Below, one piece after another: positions 16,453 to 25,307 of a DNA stretch of 64,000 nucleotides; the stretch's first letter is position 1, and every line of letters begins with the position of its first letter. A program made the translations under genes and the position numbers. Origin of the DNA: 2-12-FULL-41-17 sp964562855 (GTDB lineage: Bacteria > Patescibacteriota > Microgenomatia > Curtissbacterales > GWA2-41-24); contig CAZLVB010000001.1 of NCBI GenBank assembly GCA_964562855.1, positions 1 through 64,000 of the forward strand, read 5' to 3'. The notes under the pieces are model-generated. The model was not told the origin of the DNA and did not search any database. It saw only the letters and a program-made list of their open reading frames with translations.

Positions 16453-17520
16453 TTACGGTTGAGGGTAAATTACTTTTCCTTGTGGGTTACCGGCAAATCG
16501 GCCATTTTCAAAAACAATTTGGCCACGAATTACAACTTTTTTGACCTTCCCCCTACCCTCCATGCCAACAAATGGCGTCCAGCCGCATTTGGTAAATAAA
16601 CCTTTATTGGAGATCTTGTATTTTTTAGCAGTGTCGATCTCCACATAGGTTTCCTGTTGGTTTGGAAGACTGAAAATTATTCGGGGATTAGTGCAAGCCA
16701 ATTCTATCAACCGTTCAAGACTAATTCTCTCTTGAGTGACAGCATTTAACATTAAAGGCAAAGTCGTTTCTAATCCGGGAACTCCATATTTAGGCGAGGA
16801 GTGATCGTATTTTTCTGCAAGCGTATGGGGGGCATGATCTGTTGAAATCATATCTATTTTGTCAAGATTTAACCACAGTTTTTCTTGATCTTTTTTGGAT
16901 AAAAGTGGCGGTTTCATCACTCCTTGCGGACCGAGTCTTTTAAGGTCACTCTTGTTCAGAAAGAGGTGGTGGGGGCAAACTTCGCTGCTAATATCAAGAC
17001 CATCGCTTTTGGCCTTATTGACTGCCCTAATCTGGTCAAATGCGATATGACAAATGTGAAGTTTTTTCCTGTATTTCCTGGCTAATCTGATGGCTGCCTC
17101 AACGGTTTTCCCTTCAGCGTGAACCATTATCGGCAAAGGACTATTCCACAATTTAAAAATTACTTCTCTGTCTGCCGCTTTATCAATCAGAAGCGGGCCT
17201 GTCGTTTGGTTCATGTAGACTTTTAGGCCAAAAACTTTTCGCCGTACTTGTTTAAAATATTTCGTAGATAAGGAAGTGCCCCCAAAATTAAAACCGACAT
17301 CGCACCAAATTTTGTCTTGAGCAAGATTTATTTTGTCCTCTAAGTCGTTGGGGGTAGCAGTCGGCGGAGAGTTATTTGGCATATCCAAAATCTGGGTATA
17401 GCCGCCGGCAACAGCCGCTTGGGTACCAGTATAGAAATCTTCTTTGTACGTCGCCCCAGGTTCTCTCAGATGAACATGGACGTCGACAAGTCCGGGGAGC
17501 TTTATTAAATTACTTTTCAA
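16453..17520 (-). CDS. pyrC: Dihydroorotase, CAD-like type
   Basis: Converts carbamoyl aspartate to dihydroorotate in pyrimidine synthesis. It has 355 residues. DVHVHLREPG at 13-22 supplies the first metal histidines (H15, H17). KEDFYTGTQAAVAGG and DMPNNSPP follow, then VMVHAEG-type, HICHIA and STDHAPHT motifs for the remaining ligands. The C-terminus ends in RKVxIRGxIVFENG-like sequence. Throughout, the wording is close to the DHOase domain of animal CAD (for example PHHLFL, GPGLETTLPL-like, and WTPF near the end). The start is TTG at 17520; no ATG lies upstream in frame. Its neighbours are unrelated membrane proteins, so the pyr genes are scattered (pyrB is at 46731). Confidence 0.95.
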   Translation of the reverse strand: MKSNLIKLPGLVDVHVHLREPGATYKEDFYTGTQAAVAGGYTQILDMPNNSPPTATPNDLEDKINLAQDKIWCDVGFNFGGTSLSTKYFKQVRRKVFGLKVYMNQTTGPLLIDKAADREVIFKLWNSPLPIMVHAEGKTVEAAIRLARKYRKKLHICHIAFDQIRAVNKAKSDGLDISSEVCPHHLFLNKSDLKRLGPQGVMKPPLLSKKDQEKLWLNLDKIDMISTDHAPHTLAEKYDHSSPKYGVPGLETTLPLMLNAVTQERISLERLIELACTNPRIIFSLPNQQETYVEIDTAKKYKISNKGLFTKCGWTPFVGMEGRGKVKKVVIRGQIVFENGRFAGNPQGKVIYPQP

Positions 17521-17558
17521 ATTAGATCTGATTTTAGCATATGGATCATTTTTGCTTG

Positions 17559-17564
17559 TATAAT
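17559..17564 (+). promoter_or_regulatory. Extended -10 promoter for the only plus-strand gene
   Basis: TGTATAAT (TATAAT at 17559-17564 with the upstream TG) lies in the divergent region between pyrC and the plus-strand gene. A transcript would start near 17571, leaving a 22-base leader with an AGAGGG Shine-Dalgarno before the ATG at 17593. No clear -35 box is visible, as is usual for extended -10 promoters. Confidence 0.5.
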
Positions 17565-17592
17565 GAAAATTACTCAGAGGGCAAATTCAATT

Positions 17593-18822
17593 ATGAAGAT
17601 TAGTATTTCGAATGTAATTATCCTTTTAATCTTCTCTTTTGCTGTTTTTTCCGGATTTATTACTTATCGGGCCAGTTGGTTCAATATCGACAAACACTTT
17701 TCACTTCTTGCACAGAGTTTCCTTAAAAATGACTTGTTTCTTGATCCTAACAATCTTCCAAATGGGGATTACGTAGATTATCAAGGAAAGCAATATCTGT
17801 TTTTTGGACCGATGCCTTCAATCTTACTTATGCCTCTCGTTGCATTTTTCGGAAAGAATTTTCCCCAAATGACACTATCTATTTCTTCACTGATCATAAT
17901 ATTTCTGGGCATTTTCTTTTTATCCAAAAAAATAAAATTTTCGACTGCAGACTCATTTTGGCTTGCCAACTTTTTTGTCTTCGGGACAGTTCTATATTTT
18001 GTCGGCTTAGTAAATATATCAGCATATCTTGTCCAAGCCGTTGCGACCGCCTTTGTAGTACTGGCGCTTTTGGAATATTTTACAAAGAGACGGTGGTTTG
18101 TAATTGGAGTACTTGTCGCGGCAGCAGGGGCTACAAGAATTACGCTATTCGGCATGATGCTATTTTTCCTTTTAGAAATATTTCGAATGAGAGACAAAAT
18201 AGACGTTAAAAGAAATCTAACTTTATTACTTATCCCGGTAATCTTTTCCTTATCAGTGCTTGGGCTATATAATTTTCGGCGATTTCATTCGCCTTTTGAC
18301 ACCGGCTATACCCGTAACGTCTCGGTTTTGGATAAAAATTACTACAATTATAAAGAAGGCTGGTTTAGCGTTAAGCACATACCGGCAAATCTGTATGCTC
18401 TATTTATAGCAACTCCCAAGCCGGTATTAAAGGAAGGAATAGAATTTGTTTTGAAGTTTCCATATCTAAAGGTAGATCATTTGGGAATGGCTATATGGAT
18501 CACTTCCCCGCTTTTTATCTACCTATTAAAAATTAAGAGGGAAGGTTATACAATTTCGGCATTTTTGACGATTCTTGCAATGTCAATCCCTTCACTTGTC
18601 TATTTTGGTATTGGAATCTCGCAATTCGGCTACCGCTACAGTTTGGATTTTTTACCTCTACTATTTTTAATTCTTTTATCCGCATTTGCCCAAAAAAAAT
18701 TGCCACCTTTTTCTAAATTGTTAATTCTAACAGGTATAATTTTTGATACTTTTTACATGGCCAGTATTTGGAATGATTATCCTCTCTTGCATTTTTGGGA
18801 TTACCTTGGGATTAATTTCTGA
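17593..18822 (+). CDS. GT-C-like polytopic membrane protein
   Basis: The only plus-strand gene. The ATG at 17593 (409 residues) is preferred over one at 17563, because the latter overlaps the TATAAT promoter and the former has a purine-rich AGAGGG upstream. A signal-anchor helix is followed by an outer loop NIDKHFSLLAQSF and YQGKQYLFFGPMPSILLMPL, a pattern seen in GT39-like proteins in which an acidic residue precedes a PxPxILLMP segment. About ten hydrophobic segments follow. The role is probably sugar transfer from a lipid donor, but the family match is weak. It converges on and overlaps the GT2 gene at 18812 by 11 bases. Confidence 0.65.
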   Translation: MKISISNVIILLIFSFAVFSGFITYRASWFNIDKHFSLLAQSFLKNDLFLDPNNLPNGDYVDYQGKQYLFFGPMPSILLMPLVAFFGKNFPQMTLSISSLIIIFLGIFFLSKKIKFSTADSFWLANFFVFGTVLYFVGLVNISAYLVQAVATAFVVLALLEYFTKRRWFVIGVLVAAAGATRITLFGMMLFFLLEIFRMRDKIDVKRNLTLLLIPVIFSLSVLGLYNFRRFHSPFDTGYTRNVSVLDKNYYNYKEGWFSVKHIPANLYALFIATPKPVLKEGIEFVLKFPYLKVDHLGMAIWITSPLFIYLLKIKREGYTISAFLTILAMSIPSLVYFGIGISQFGYRYSLDFLPLLFLILLSAFAQKKLPPFSKLLILTGIIFDTFYMASIWNDYPLLHFWDYLGINF

Positions 18823-19582
18823 ATATTCCTACTTTAACTAAACCCGTCTGAGATATTAAATATGTAAAAACTGTCCATAAAGTCATCAGGCCATATTTTG
18901 CAGATCTTCTGAAATTAATGGAGGACGCCTCGGGAAAATATTTACAAGGAACAGGAATCTCTGAGATATTAAATTTCTTTGCTAAGGCGTAAATAAGAAT
19001 CTCTTGATCGAAGACAAAATCATCCGAGAATTTCTGATACGGAATTGTTTTTAAAACCTTGGCGGAAAATGCCCGGAAGCCCGTATGATACTCCGATAAA
19101 TTCAGGCCCATTGATAAATTTTCAATTAATGTTAAAAACCTATTCGCAAGATATTTCCATAAAGGCATTCCGCTTGACAATACCTGATATCGAGTTTGAA
19201 TTCTGGAACCTAACATTATCTCGGCTCTGCCATTAACAACCGGTTCGCAAAGGACTCCTACAAGTTTTGCGTCATACTGATAATCTGGGTGAACCATAAC
19301 TACAATATCCGGATTCCTTTTGAGCGCCTGATCATAGCAGGTTTTTTGGTTACCACCGTAACCCTTATTTTTTCTATGTAGATAAACAGTAATCCCTAAA
19401 TTTTCAGCCTTTTTGACTGTCCGGTCTTGCGATGCATCATCGACAAGAATAATCTCTTTGATTAGATCTTTGGGTAGATCGTCAAACGTTTTCTTGACAG
19501 TTTTCTCTGCATTGTAGGCAGGCATGACCACAATTATTTTGGGCTTTAATTTTGAATCCCAAAGGACGTTATGATTTTTCAA
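18812..19582 (-). CDS. GT2 polyprenyl-phosphate glycosyltransferase-like protein
   Basis: GT-A enzyme similar to dolichyl-phosphate glucosyl/mannosyl transferases. KPKIIVVMPAYNAEKTV, IILVDDASQDRT and MVHPDYQYDAKL supply the donor site and the D.D-type metal motif. SEYHTGFRAFSAKVL is a hallmark of the DPM1/GtrB-like group. The frame is open to an ATG at 19633, but that start would overlap the preceding gene by 65 bases inside a repeat. The TTG at 19582, with GGAGG 12 bases upstream, is chosen here as more likely. A hydrophobic C-terminal segment may hold it at the membrane. It would supply lipid-phosphate sugars to the GT-C proteins. Confidence 0.82.
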   Translation of the reverse strand: MKNHNVLWDSKLKPKIIVVMPAYNAEKTVKKTFDDLPKDLIKEIILVDDASQDRTVKKAENLGITVYLHRKNKGYGGNQKTCYDQALKRNPDIVVMVHPDYQYDAKLVGVLCEPVVNGRAEIMLGSRIQTRYQVLSSGMPLWKYLANRFLTLIENLSMGLNLSEYHTGFRAFSAKVLKTIPYQKFSDDFVFDQEILIYALAKKFNISEIPVPCKYFPEASSINFRRSAKYGLMTLWTVFTYLISQTGLVKVGIFRN

Positions 19583-20528
19583 ATTTAACCAAGACCTCCC
19601 GATCAGAAAGTGGTGAGTGATATACAGTGCCATGCGGTCCTCGCTTGCGCTGCGGGCCTAGAGTGGTGAGTGACGAGTCGAAAATAAGATAAGGCAATTT
19701 TGTCAGGGCCCAAACGAAACCGGTAAAGAAAGCTAAATCGAGAGACGCTAGAGCTTTGAGAAAATGGTAAGGGAGCCATAGGAGATGTTGAATAATCCAA
19801 AAAGGATCGGCAATATTTTTCCAAACAAAAAGGAATTGATTTCTATAAGAAACGGCCTTTACTAAAAACAAAGATTTTGAGGTTTTAATGGCGCCCTCCT
19901 GGTGAAAATGGTCGACTTTGGATTTTAGTTCGAAAAAACATTTATATCCTGATCGCCAAGCTCGCAAAGATAGATCTATATCTTCCCAATAAAACGGCGC
20001 AAATACTTCGTCGAAGCCATTAAGCTCTAAAAATTTTTTTTTATCAAAAATTCCAGAACCTCCCGAAACCCAAAGGGTTTCTCCGCTGTTTGACGGTAAT
20101 TTAAAGTGACTCACGAATCCTTTCGTAAAAGATGCGCCACCTTTACCGCGAATTACCACCTTACCATCCTCAGGACTCATATCAGCAAAACCCACGGCAA
20201 ACATTTTCTGATCTTTAAAATATTTTAGTGAATCTTTAAGAAAATTTTCTTTCGGTAAAACATCGGAGTTGAGAAGAACAACCAGGCTTCCAGAGGCTGT
20301 TTTAACTCCTTCGTTAACTGCCGCAGCGAACCCGCGGTTTTGCGAAAATTGTATTATTTTTATTTTCCTAAAATTTTTTTTGAGATATTGTACCGACTGA
20401 TCAGTTGATGCGTCATCAACTACAATAATCTCGCAGTTTTTGCAGTTCTTTATAACAGCCGGAAGGTTTTTGGCAAGCAGGTGCCTGCCATTGTAATTAG
20501 GAATGATTACTGATATTTTTTCTTCCAT
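19569..20528 (-). CDS. GT2 glycosyltransferase, rhamnosyltransferase-like
   Basis: 319-residue GT-A enzyme. SVIIPNYNGRHLL at 6-18, IIVVDDASTDQSV, and LLNSDVLPKENF for the metal site match the WbbL/RfbF rhamnosyltransferase-like group; WVSGGSGIFDKKKF and FYWEDIDLSLRAW provide the catalytic ED region. The last 35 residues or so (from SSLTTLGPQRK onward) look foreign. They are encoded by a GC-rich repeat flanked by 12-base direct repeats and lack similarity to the family. The enzyme overlaps the YfhO gene upstream by 22 bases. It is cytoplasmic and probably membrane-associated; the exact sugar is unknown. Confidence 0.85.
   Translation of the reverse strand: MEEKISVIIPNYNGRHLLAKNLPAVIKNCKNCEIIVVDDASTDQSVQYLKKNFRKIKIIQFSQNRGFAAAVNEGVKTASGSLVVLLNSDVLPKENFLKDSLKYFKDQKMFAVGFADMSPEDGKVVIRGKGGASFTKGFVSHFKLPSNSGETLWVSGGSGIFDKKKFLELNGFDEVFAPFYWEDIDLSLRAWRSGYKCFFELKSKVDHFHQEGAIKTSKSLFLVKAVSYRNQFLFVWKNIADPFWIIQHLLWLPYHFLKALASLDLAFFTGFVWALTKLPYLIFDSSLTTLGPQRKRGPHGTVYHSPLSDREVLVKFEKS
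19609..19673. repeat. 12-base direct repeats flanking a GC-rich insert
   Basis: agtggtgagtga occurs at 19609-19620 and again at 19662-19673, bracketing about 41 bases that include a GC-rich foldback (GGTCC...GGGCC). The block encodes the atypical C-terminal tail of the GT2 at 19569. It looks like an insertion into the 3' end of that gene that kept the frame open. Confidence 0.65.
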
Positions 20529-22834
20529 CCAATTAAAAATAAAGCCAGTAATATTACCGAGGCTGCCGAAATATATAAACCATTATAAAATGAGCGGGGT
20601 CTGAATCTAAATTCAACAATGTGCTCACCTTCCGGGATAAGCACTGACTGAAACATGTAATTGACCTTTTTTATTTCCGTCATTTCGTCGTCAATAAATG
20701 CTTGCCATCCCGGGTAATAAGGATTGGAGACGACAAGTGGGGCTTTTTTGTCTGAGCTTACCTTCAGTCTAAAAAATTGATCTTCATATTTGATAAAATC
20801 AACATTGCTTTGAAATTCTTGTCTTGGAAACGAAAACGATGTCGAAACAGAACTTTCTGACAAGTCAAAATTTTTGTCAATCATCTTTTCTAGCTCTTCT
20901 TCTGGGCTTCTAACCTGTATCACTTCTTTAACAAAAAAGGCTCTCGGTAAGGAATTTTTGTCTTTAAAAATTTTAGTTTCACCTTCTTGAAATATTTTTT
21001 CCAATCCCTCTTTATTTAAATCGTCGAATGTGACTATGTACCTGGTGTTTAAAAAATTTGATATTTTGCTATCAAATTTTTGGGGTGTAACAAAACGATT
21101 AAATGAGCCTGGTTCACTAACTTTCCCAGACTCCCAAACAGTAACTAATTGAGCATAATTTTTGAGAAATAGCGGGTCATAGCCTGCGACATTTTCTAAT
21201 TTATAAACAGCAGAAGTGTTTGCGTTTAGAATTCTTCGATCGGTTGTAAGCAATCTGAAAGGTTTTGGCTGGCTTGAGAGAAAATCGGTTGTATTTGTAT
21301 TTGGAAAAATCCAGGATAATTTTGAAAATGACGTAAATTTATAAGCGAAACGAAAAAGTTCCGCCAAAGTTAATACTAAGATAGCTGATATGATTAGTGG
21401 TCTTAGATTCTTCAGGACTGACGAGAGTAAAAGTAATAAGGTGAAAGAAGCCGCTACAGTGACCGGAAGAATTAAATTTCGAAATGCAACTCGATAGGGG
21501 TCAAAGCCGTAAATCTGAGAAAAATTATTTCTATTTAATAAAGTGTAAGCGAATAAAAATGTTAATCCAGCTAACACAGACAAGGCTACAAGAAATATTT
21601 GTTTAGATTTAGATTTTTTTTGTAATTGTTCAAATCCGAAACTGGCAAGTGTGACTAGAGAAAAAGCTAATACAAAAATGATTCTTGAGGGTTGCATTGA
21701 GGAGAGAAACGGAAAATTATATTTGTAAGGAATTATTGATATCGGGTTTCTTAAAGCAAGCAATGCCGAAACAATTGCAATAGATACAAAAAAAATGTGC
21801 ACTTTACTTCTTTTCCCAAACAAAATTGATAGTGCAAAAATAAAAGGGATTATCCCAACATAAGGAACAAACTCAGCATAATTCCACACGCCCCAATAAT
21901 TGTATGTAGTTGGATTACCAAAATAGTCGGGGGCTACAATCTGCGCAAGCTGCTTAAAGGGTATAAACCAGTCCTCTCTTTGTGGAAAATAGCCCTGATC
22001 AATACTTCTTGCAGAATAATTAATAAATTCTAAAGACGGTAAAATTTGTATTGCTGTTGCACCTAAACCTAAAATAACAGTTGCTAAAGTCGGGATAACT
22101 AAATCTTTTCTTGGAGACTGAAAGAACTTAAAAAGCAAGTAAATCAAAATTAAAGATATTGAATAAAAAGCGGTCTGCCAGTGACCAGCGAAAACTATCT
22201 GGGAGATAGTAAATGCTAAAAGCAAAAGCCAAAATTTAAGACGACTTTTAAAAAATTTATTGATTGAGTAAAGACTTAATGGAAGCCAAACCGCAGCTGC
22301 AGTTACGGTTCCCCACATAAGCCATACCATAAAAAAACTAGTAAACGGTAAGACTATTGCTCCAAAAAGAGAAGCCAGATTGGAAAGATCAAGGCTTTTT
22401 AAAAAAAGATACATAAAAAATGCGGTTAAAATCGGGATCAAAATTATTTCTGTTGACCAAGCAGCATTAAAAGGTAGAATGAAAAATAAGACGTTAAAAA
22501 TCTGAAATGGTGCGGATTGAATGTTGGCTAGCAAAGGCTGTCCAGAGAAACTGTATGGATTCCAGAGAGGAAGTTCAAGCTTTTTAAAATTTTCAATCGT
22601 CAGATATCTCCAGGGATAGGTTTGCAAAACAGGATCGGTAGTTAAGGGATTTTTGACTGGAAACTTGCCAGGAAGAAAGCCGTCGAAAGACTGGTCGCGC
22701 CATGGATGATAAAGGCCAAGTAGACTATCTGTGGGGATAGGTACTTTACCGGTGAGTAGTTTTGGCAAAAAAAAGGAGAAAACGATTATACAGGCAAGGA
22801 TGGCGAAAATCGACTTAAAAAAGTATTTTTTCAT
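20507..22834 (-). CDS. YfhO-family membrane glycosyltransferase-like protein
   Basis: Large polytopic protein of 775 residues of the YfhO family (PF09586), GT-C-like proteins that in Gram-positives modify teichoic acids with sugars from lipid carriers. Near the N-terminus are PTDSLLGLYHPWRDQ, a D-PVLQTYPWR loop and PLWNPYSFSGQPLLANIQSA. The C-terminus has a beta module with NPYYPGWQAFIDDE and PEGEHIVEFRFRPRSF before a last hydrophobic helix. A paralogue lies at 39393 with the same blocks. It overlaps the upstream GT4 gene by 20 bases. The substrate is unknown. Confidence 0.85.
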   Translation of the reverse strand: MKKYFFKSIFAILACIIVFSFFLPKLLTGKVPIPTDSLLGLYHPWRDQSFDGFLPGKFPVKNPLTTDPVLQTYPWRYLTIENFKKLELPLWNPYSFSGQPLLANIQSAPFQIFNVLFFILPFNAAWSTEIILIPILTAFFMYLFLKSLDLSNLASLFGAIVLPFTSFFMVWLMWGTVTAAAVWLPLSLYSINKFFKSRLKFWLLLLAFTISQIVFAGHWQTAFYSISLILIYLLFKFFQSPRKDLVIPTLATVILGLGATAIQILPSLEFINYSARSIDQGYFPQREDWFIPFKQLAQIVAPDYFGNPTTYNYWGVWNYAEFVPYVGIIPFIFALSILFGKRSKVHIFFVSIAIVSALLALRNPISIIPYKYNFPFLSSMQPSRIIFVLAFSLVTLASFGFEQLQKKSKSKQIFLVALSVLAGLTFLFAYTLLNRNNFSQIYGFDPYRVAFRNLILPVTVAASFTLLLLLSSVLKNLRPLIISAILVLTLAELFRFAYKFTSFSKLSWIFPNTNTTDFLSSQPKPFRLLTTDRRILNANTSAVYKLENVAGYDPLFLKNYAQLVTVWESGKVSEPGSFNRFVTPQKFDSKISNFLNTRYIVTFDDLNKEGLEKIFQEGETKIFKDKNSLPRAFFVKEVIQVRSPEEELEKMIDKNFDLSESSVSTSFSFPRQEFQSNVDFIKYEDQFFRLKVSSDKKAPLVVSNPYYPGWQAFIDDEMTEIKKVNYMFQSVLIPEGEHIVEFRFRPRSFYNGLYISAASVILLALFLIGWKKKYQ

Positions 22835-23864
22835 ATTCCCCTATAAACTTTTTTGCACTGAACCGTCGACTACTCAGAATTGCATTTTGCGAGAGTTTCG
22901 CAAGTTTTTCTTTATCGTTTATTAGATTTAAAGTGAACTCATAAAGCTGGGTTTTCGTTGACCAGAGCAATCCGTTCTTCTCATGTGTAACTATTTCCTT
23001 CTGTCCGCCTTTACCAATCACAATCGGCACAGCTCCTGCTGCTTGAGCTTCTACCGTGGCTATACCAAAGTGCTCCATTTTTTGAGGATTGCTTTCTTCG
23101 TCTTCACCAAAACCCGTAGCATGCCAGTAAATTGAGGCTTTAGAATAATATTTTCTTAATTTTTCAAAAGATAGATTCTCTACTATTCTGATTGCATGAC
23201 CCAGGGTACTTTTTTTTAATCTTCTCAAATACTTATAGTCTTCTTTTTTTGCTTGACCAATTAACACGAGTTTCCATCCAGGAATTTTTTTGTAAAGTTC
23301 CTTAAATACTTCTATTAAAACTTCTTGTTTTTTGGGGTGAAGCTGATTCTGGCTGAATCTTCCGACAGACAATATTAGTTTGTCTTTTTCCCCTTTTTTT
23401 ATCGAGTCTATTTCTACTGGAGGGTAGACAACTTGCGAGTTGACACCGTAACTTTTATCGATATACCCTTTAGTGAACTTAGAATTCGTAACCACCCATT
23501 TGAACCTTTTTAAATTTATCTTAGTTTTAAGACTAATTTTTGAAAATTTGAATGGAACTTGAAAATGGAGAATATTTTTTGATGCTAAACTAAAAGGCAC
23601 GCTACCATCGGATAAAATAAAAATGCAATTATAGCCAAGGGTTGCAAATGATTTTTCCAATAAATTTTTTTTAAATATGTTTTCTACAAATCTTGTCCTA
23701 GAAAGGTCTATCTTTAAAAATTTCGCAAGAGGTGCCTTAATTTGCGAATCATCCCAGAAAATATCTACAATATGTTCTCGGGAAAGATGCGCGGCCAATG
23801 TCAACATGTATCTTTCCCCGCCTCCAAATGTATCTAGATAGGGACTAAAAAAACCAAACCTCAT
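22815..23864 (-). CDS. GT4 glycosyltransferase, ALG11/ALG2-like
   Basis: GT-B enzyme of 349 residues. MRFGFFSPYLDTFGGGERYM is the glycine-rich acceptor-side loop of GT4 mannosyltransferases; VVTNSKFTKGYIDKSYG and VVYPPVE mark the interdomain region. The donor site is HATGFGEDEESNPQKMEHFG followed by TVEAQAAGAVPIV, with the EX7E arrangement. The ESNPQ/MEHFGI wording is close to eukaryotic ALG11. It is cytoplasmic and probably mannosylates a lipid-linked glycan with a nucleotide donor. It has an ATGA overlap with the methyltransferase upstream. Confidence 0.85.
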   Translation of the reverse strand: MRFGFFSPYLDTFGGGERYMLTLAAHLSREHIVDIFWDDSQIKAPLAKFLKIDLSRTRFVENIFKKNLLEKSFATLGYNCIFILSDGSVPFSLASKNILHFQVPFKFSKISLKTKINLKRFKWVVTNSKFTKGYIDKSYGVNSQVVYPPVEIDSIKKGEKDKLILSVGRFSQNQLHPKKQEVLIEVFKELYKKIPGWKLVLIGQAKKEDYKYLRRLKKSTLGHAIRIVENLSFEKLRKYYSKASIYWHATGFGEDEESNPQKMEHFGIATVEAQAAGAVPIVIGKGGQKEIVTHEKNGLLWSTKTQLYEFTLNLINDKEKLAKLSQNAILSSRRFSAKKFIGEYEKILF

Positions 23865-24571
23865 ACTTTTTGAATTACAACGTATGCTCGATTAACCAAA
23901 TCCGAGTAATCCTTATATGTCAAAAAATGGTACAGCGCAGGATTAGTAAGAAGATTAAAAACCAACTTCGTAAAATAAATAAACTTTCTGACATATTTAA
24001 TCTGAGGATCAAATATAAAAATCCGAAAGAGAATATTATTAATGTTTAGATTCCCTGAGTAGAAAACTTTAGCTTTGAAATCGCCGCGATAATTTTCGAT
24101 CTCATCATTAGTTGGCAAACCGTATTTAATATGTTCTTTTAAGTATTGAACATTTATACCCTTTGCCTCCAAAAATTTTTGGATCCTGCTTTCATAGAGT
24201 AGATGTTTTTCCGTACCGATTGGGAAAGAGACAATTAATTTTTTTTTGGTAATAACAAGTAACTTTTGCATAAAGTATTTCCGTTCATTTTTGGGGATGT
24301 GTTCCAAAACATCAATCGATGTAACCACATCAAATGAATTTTTTTTAAAAGGAATTTTATTTTTTTTGATAATTACGTCACCACCTGTTAAATTTGCAAC
24401 AACCAACTTTGATGGTTTACAAAAAAGAGATAGATGATTTAATTCTCCCCCAATATCGACTACGGTTTCGCCTTTTCTGATTATGCCGCCCACAACTCTA
24501 TGTCTTTCATAAACGTCGTAGGGCAAAAAGAGTTTTTTAAACTGCAAGCTGTCTATATTTCTGTTTAACAT
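23861..24571 (-). CDS. Class I SAM-dependent methyltransferase
   Basis: 236 residues. VVDIGGELNHLSLF (about 33-46) is motif I of the Rossmann fold, and FDVVTSIDVLEHIPKNER the motif II/III region typical of Methyltransf_11/12 proteins. FPIGTEKHLLYE follows. It lies between a GT2 (35-base overlap) and a GT4, so its target is probably a glycan or a glycan intermediate such as a capping or O-methyl sugar. That is inference from context only. Confidence 0.8.
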   Translation of the reverse strand: MLNRNIDSLQFKKLFLPYDVYERHRVVGGIIRKGETVVDIGGELNHLSLFCKPSKLVVANLTGGDVIIKKNKIPFKKNSFDVVTSIDVLEHIPKNERKYFMQKLLVITKKKLIVSFPIGTEKHLLYESRIQKFLEAKGINVQYLKEHIKYGLPTNDEIENYRGDFKAKVFYSGNLNINNILFRIFIFDPQIKYVRKFIYFTKLVFNLLTNPALYHFLTYKDYSDLVNRAYVVIQKV

Positions 24572-25307
24572 CGTTTTGAATTTCCCATAAATAAGTCAAA
24601 ACAATCGCCTGATGGGTTGCTTGATATAACGACTCTATTAAACCAGCAATACCATCTAGAAATCCTCTTTTTGCAAAATATCTTCTTAAGAATTCAAAAG
24701 TCATGGCTTTTATAATTGTCAAAATAGTCACTCGGGTATTTAGTTTAGTATAAAGATCTGCTTCTGTTTTCCCCCAAGTTGTGCTTTTTTTGAGCATTTT
24801 TTCCAAACTCCTTGCCGTATAATGTAGTATCGGATATTTAAGTCGCCCGAATTCACCTTCAATAATCGGACTTTCATGAACCTTGCCCTGCCATTCTTTA
24901 AAAGTAGACCTCTTAAATAATCTCGGAACATAATCGGGCCACCAACCTCCATGTCTAAGCCACTTTCCCAGAATAATGTTTTTTCGGGAGATATAGAAAG
25001 CGGAGTACTTTCCGGCGATGACCGCCTTTTTAATTTCATCGATCAACTTTTCATCAAGTCTTTCGTCAGCATCGACGTATAACAACCAGTCGCCTTTTGC
25101 TTCCTTTGCTAAAAGATTGCGATTCTTGGAGAAATCCTCAAAGTTGGACCTGAGAATATTTTTTGTATATTTTTGAGCAATTTCTCGTGTTTTGTCGGTT
25201 GAGTTTTGATCACAAACGATAATTTCATTTAAAAAGTGAAGTTGGCGAAGACAATCCTCGATCATTTCCTCCTCGTTTTTGGTCAAAATTAACGCGGAAA
25301 TACTCAC
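24537..25307 (-). CDS. GT2 glycosyltransferase, WaaE/KdtX-like
   Basis: 256-residue GT-A enzyme of the same subgroup as those at 2090 and 27747. SALILTKNEEEMIEDCL, IIVCDQNSTDKT (Q in place of the usual G), DADERL, and WWPDYVPRLFKRSTFKEWQ followed by VHES are in order. The C-terminal YFAKRGFLDGIAGLIES matches the family end. Its context is a run of overlapping glycosyltransferase genes. It is cytoplasmic with a membrane-associated C-terminus; sugar unknown. Confidence 0.87.
   Translation of the reverse strand: MSISALILTKNEEEMIEDCLRQLHFLNEIIVCDQNSTDKTREIAQKYTKNILRSNFEDFSKNRNLLAKEAKGDWLLYVDADERLDEKLIDEIKKAVIAGKYSAFYISRKNIILGKWLRHGGWWPDYVPRLFKRSTFKEWQGKVHESPIIEGEFGRLKYPILHYTARSLEKMLKKSTTWGKTEADLYTKLNTRVTILTIIKAMTFEFLRRYFAKRGFLDGIAGLIESLYQATHQAIVLTYLWEIQNDVKQKYRQLAV

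Noticed and set aside
17781..18197. 138-residue minus-strand ORF opposite the plus-strand GT-C gene
   Set aside because: It is fully antisense to a convincing membrane protein gene and its translation is of low complexity without family motifs.
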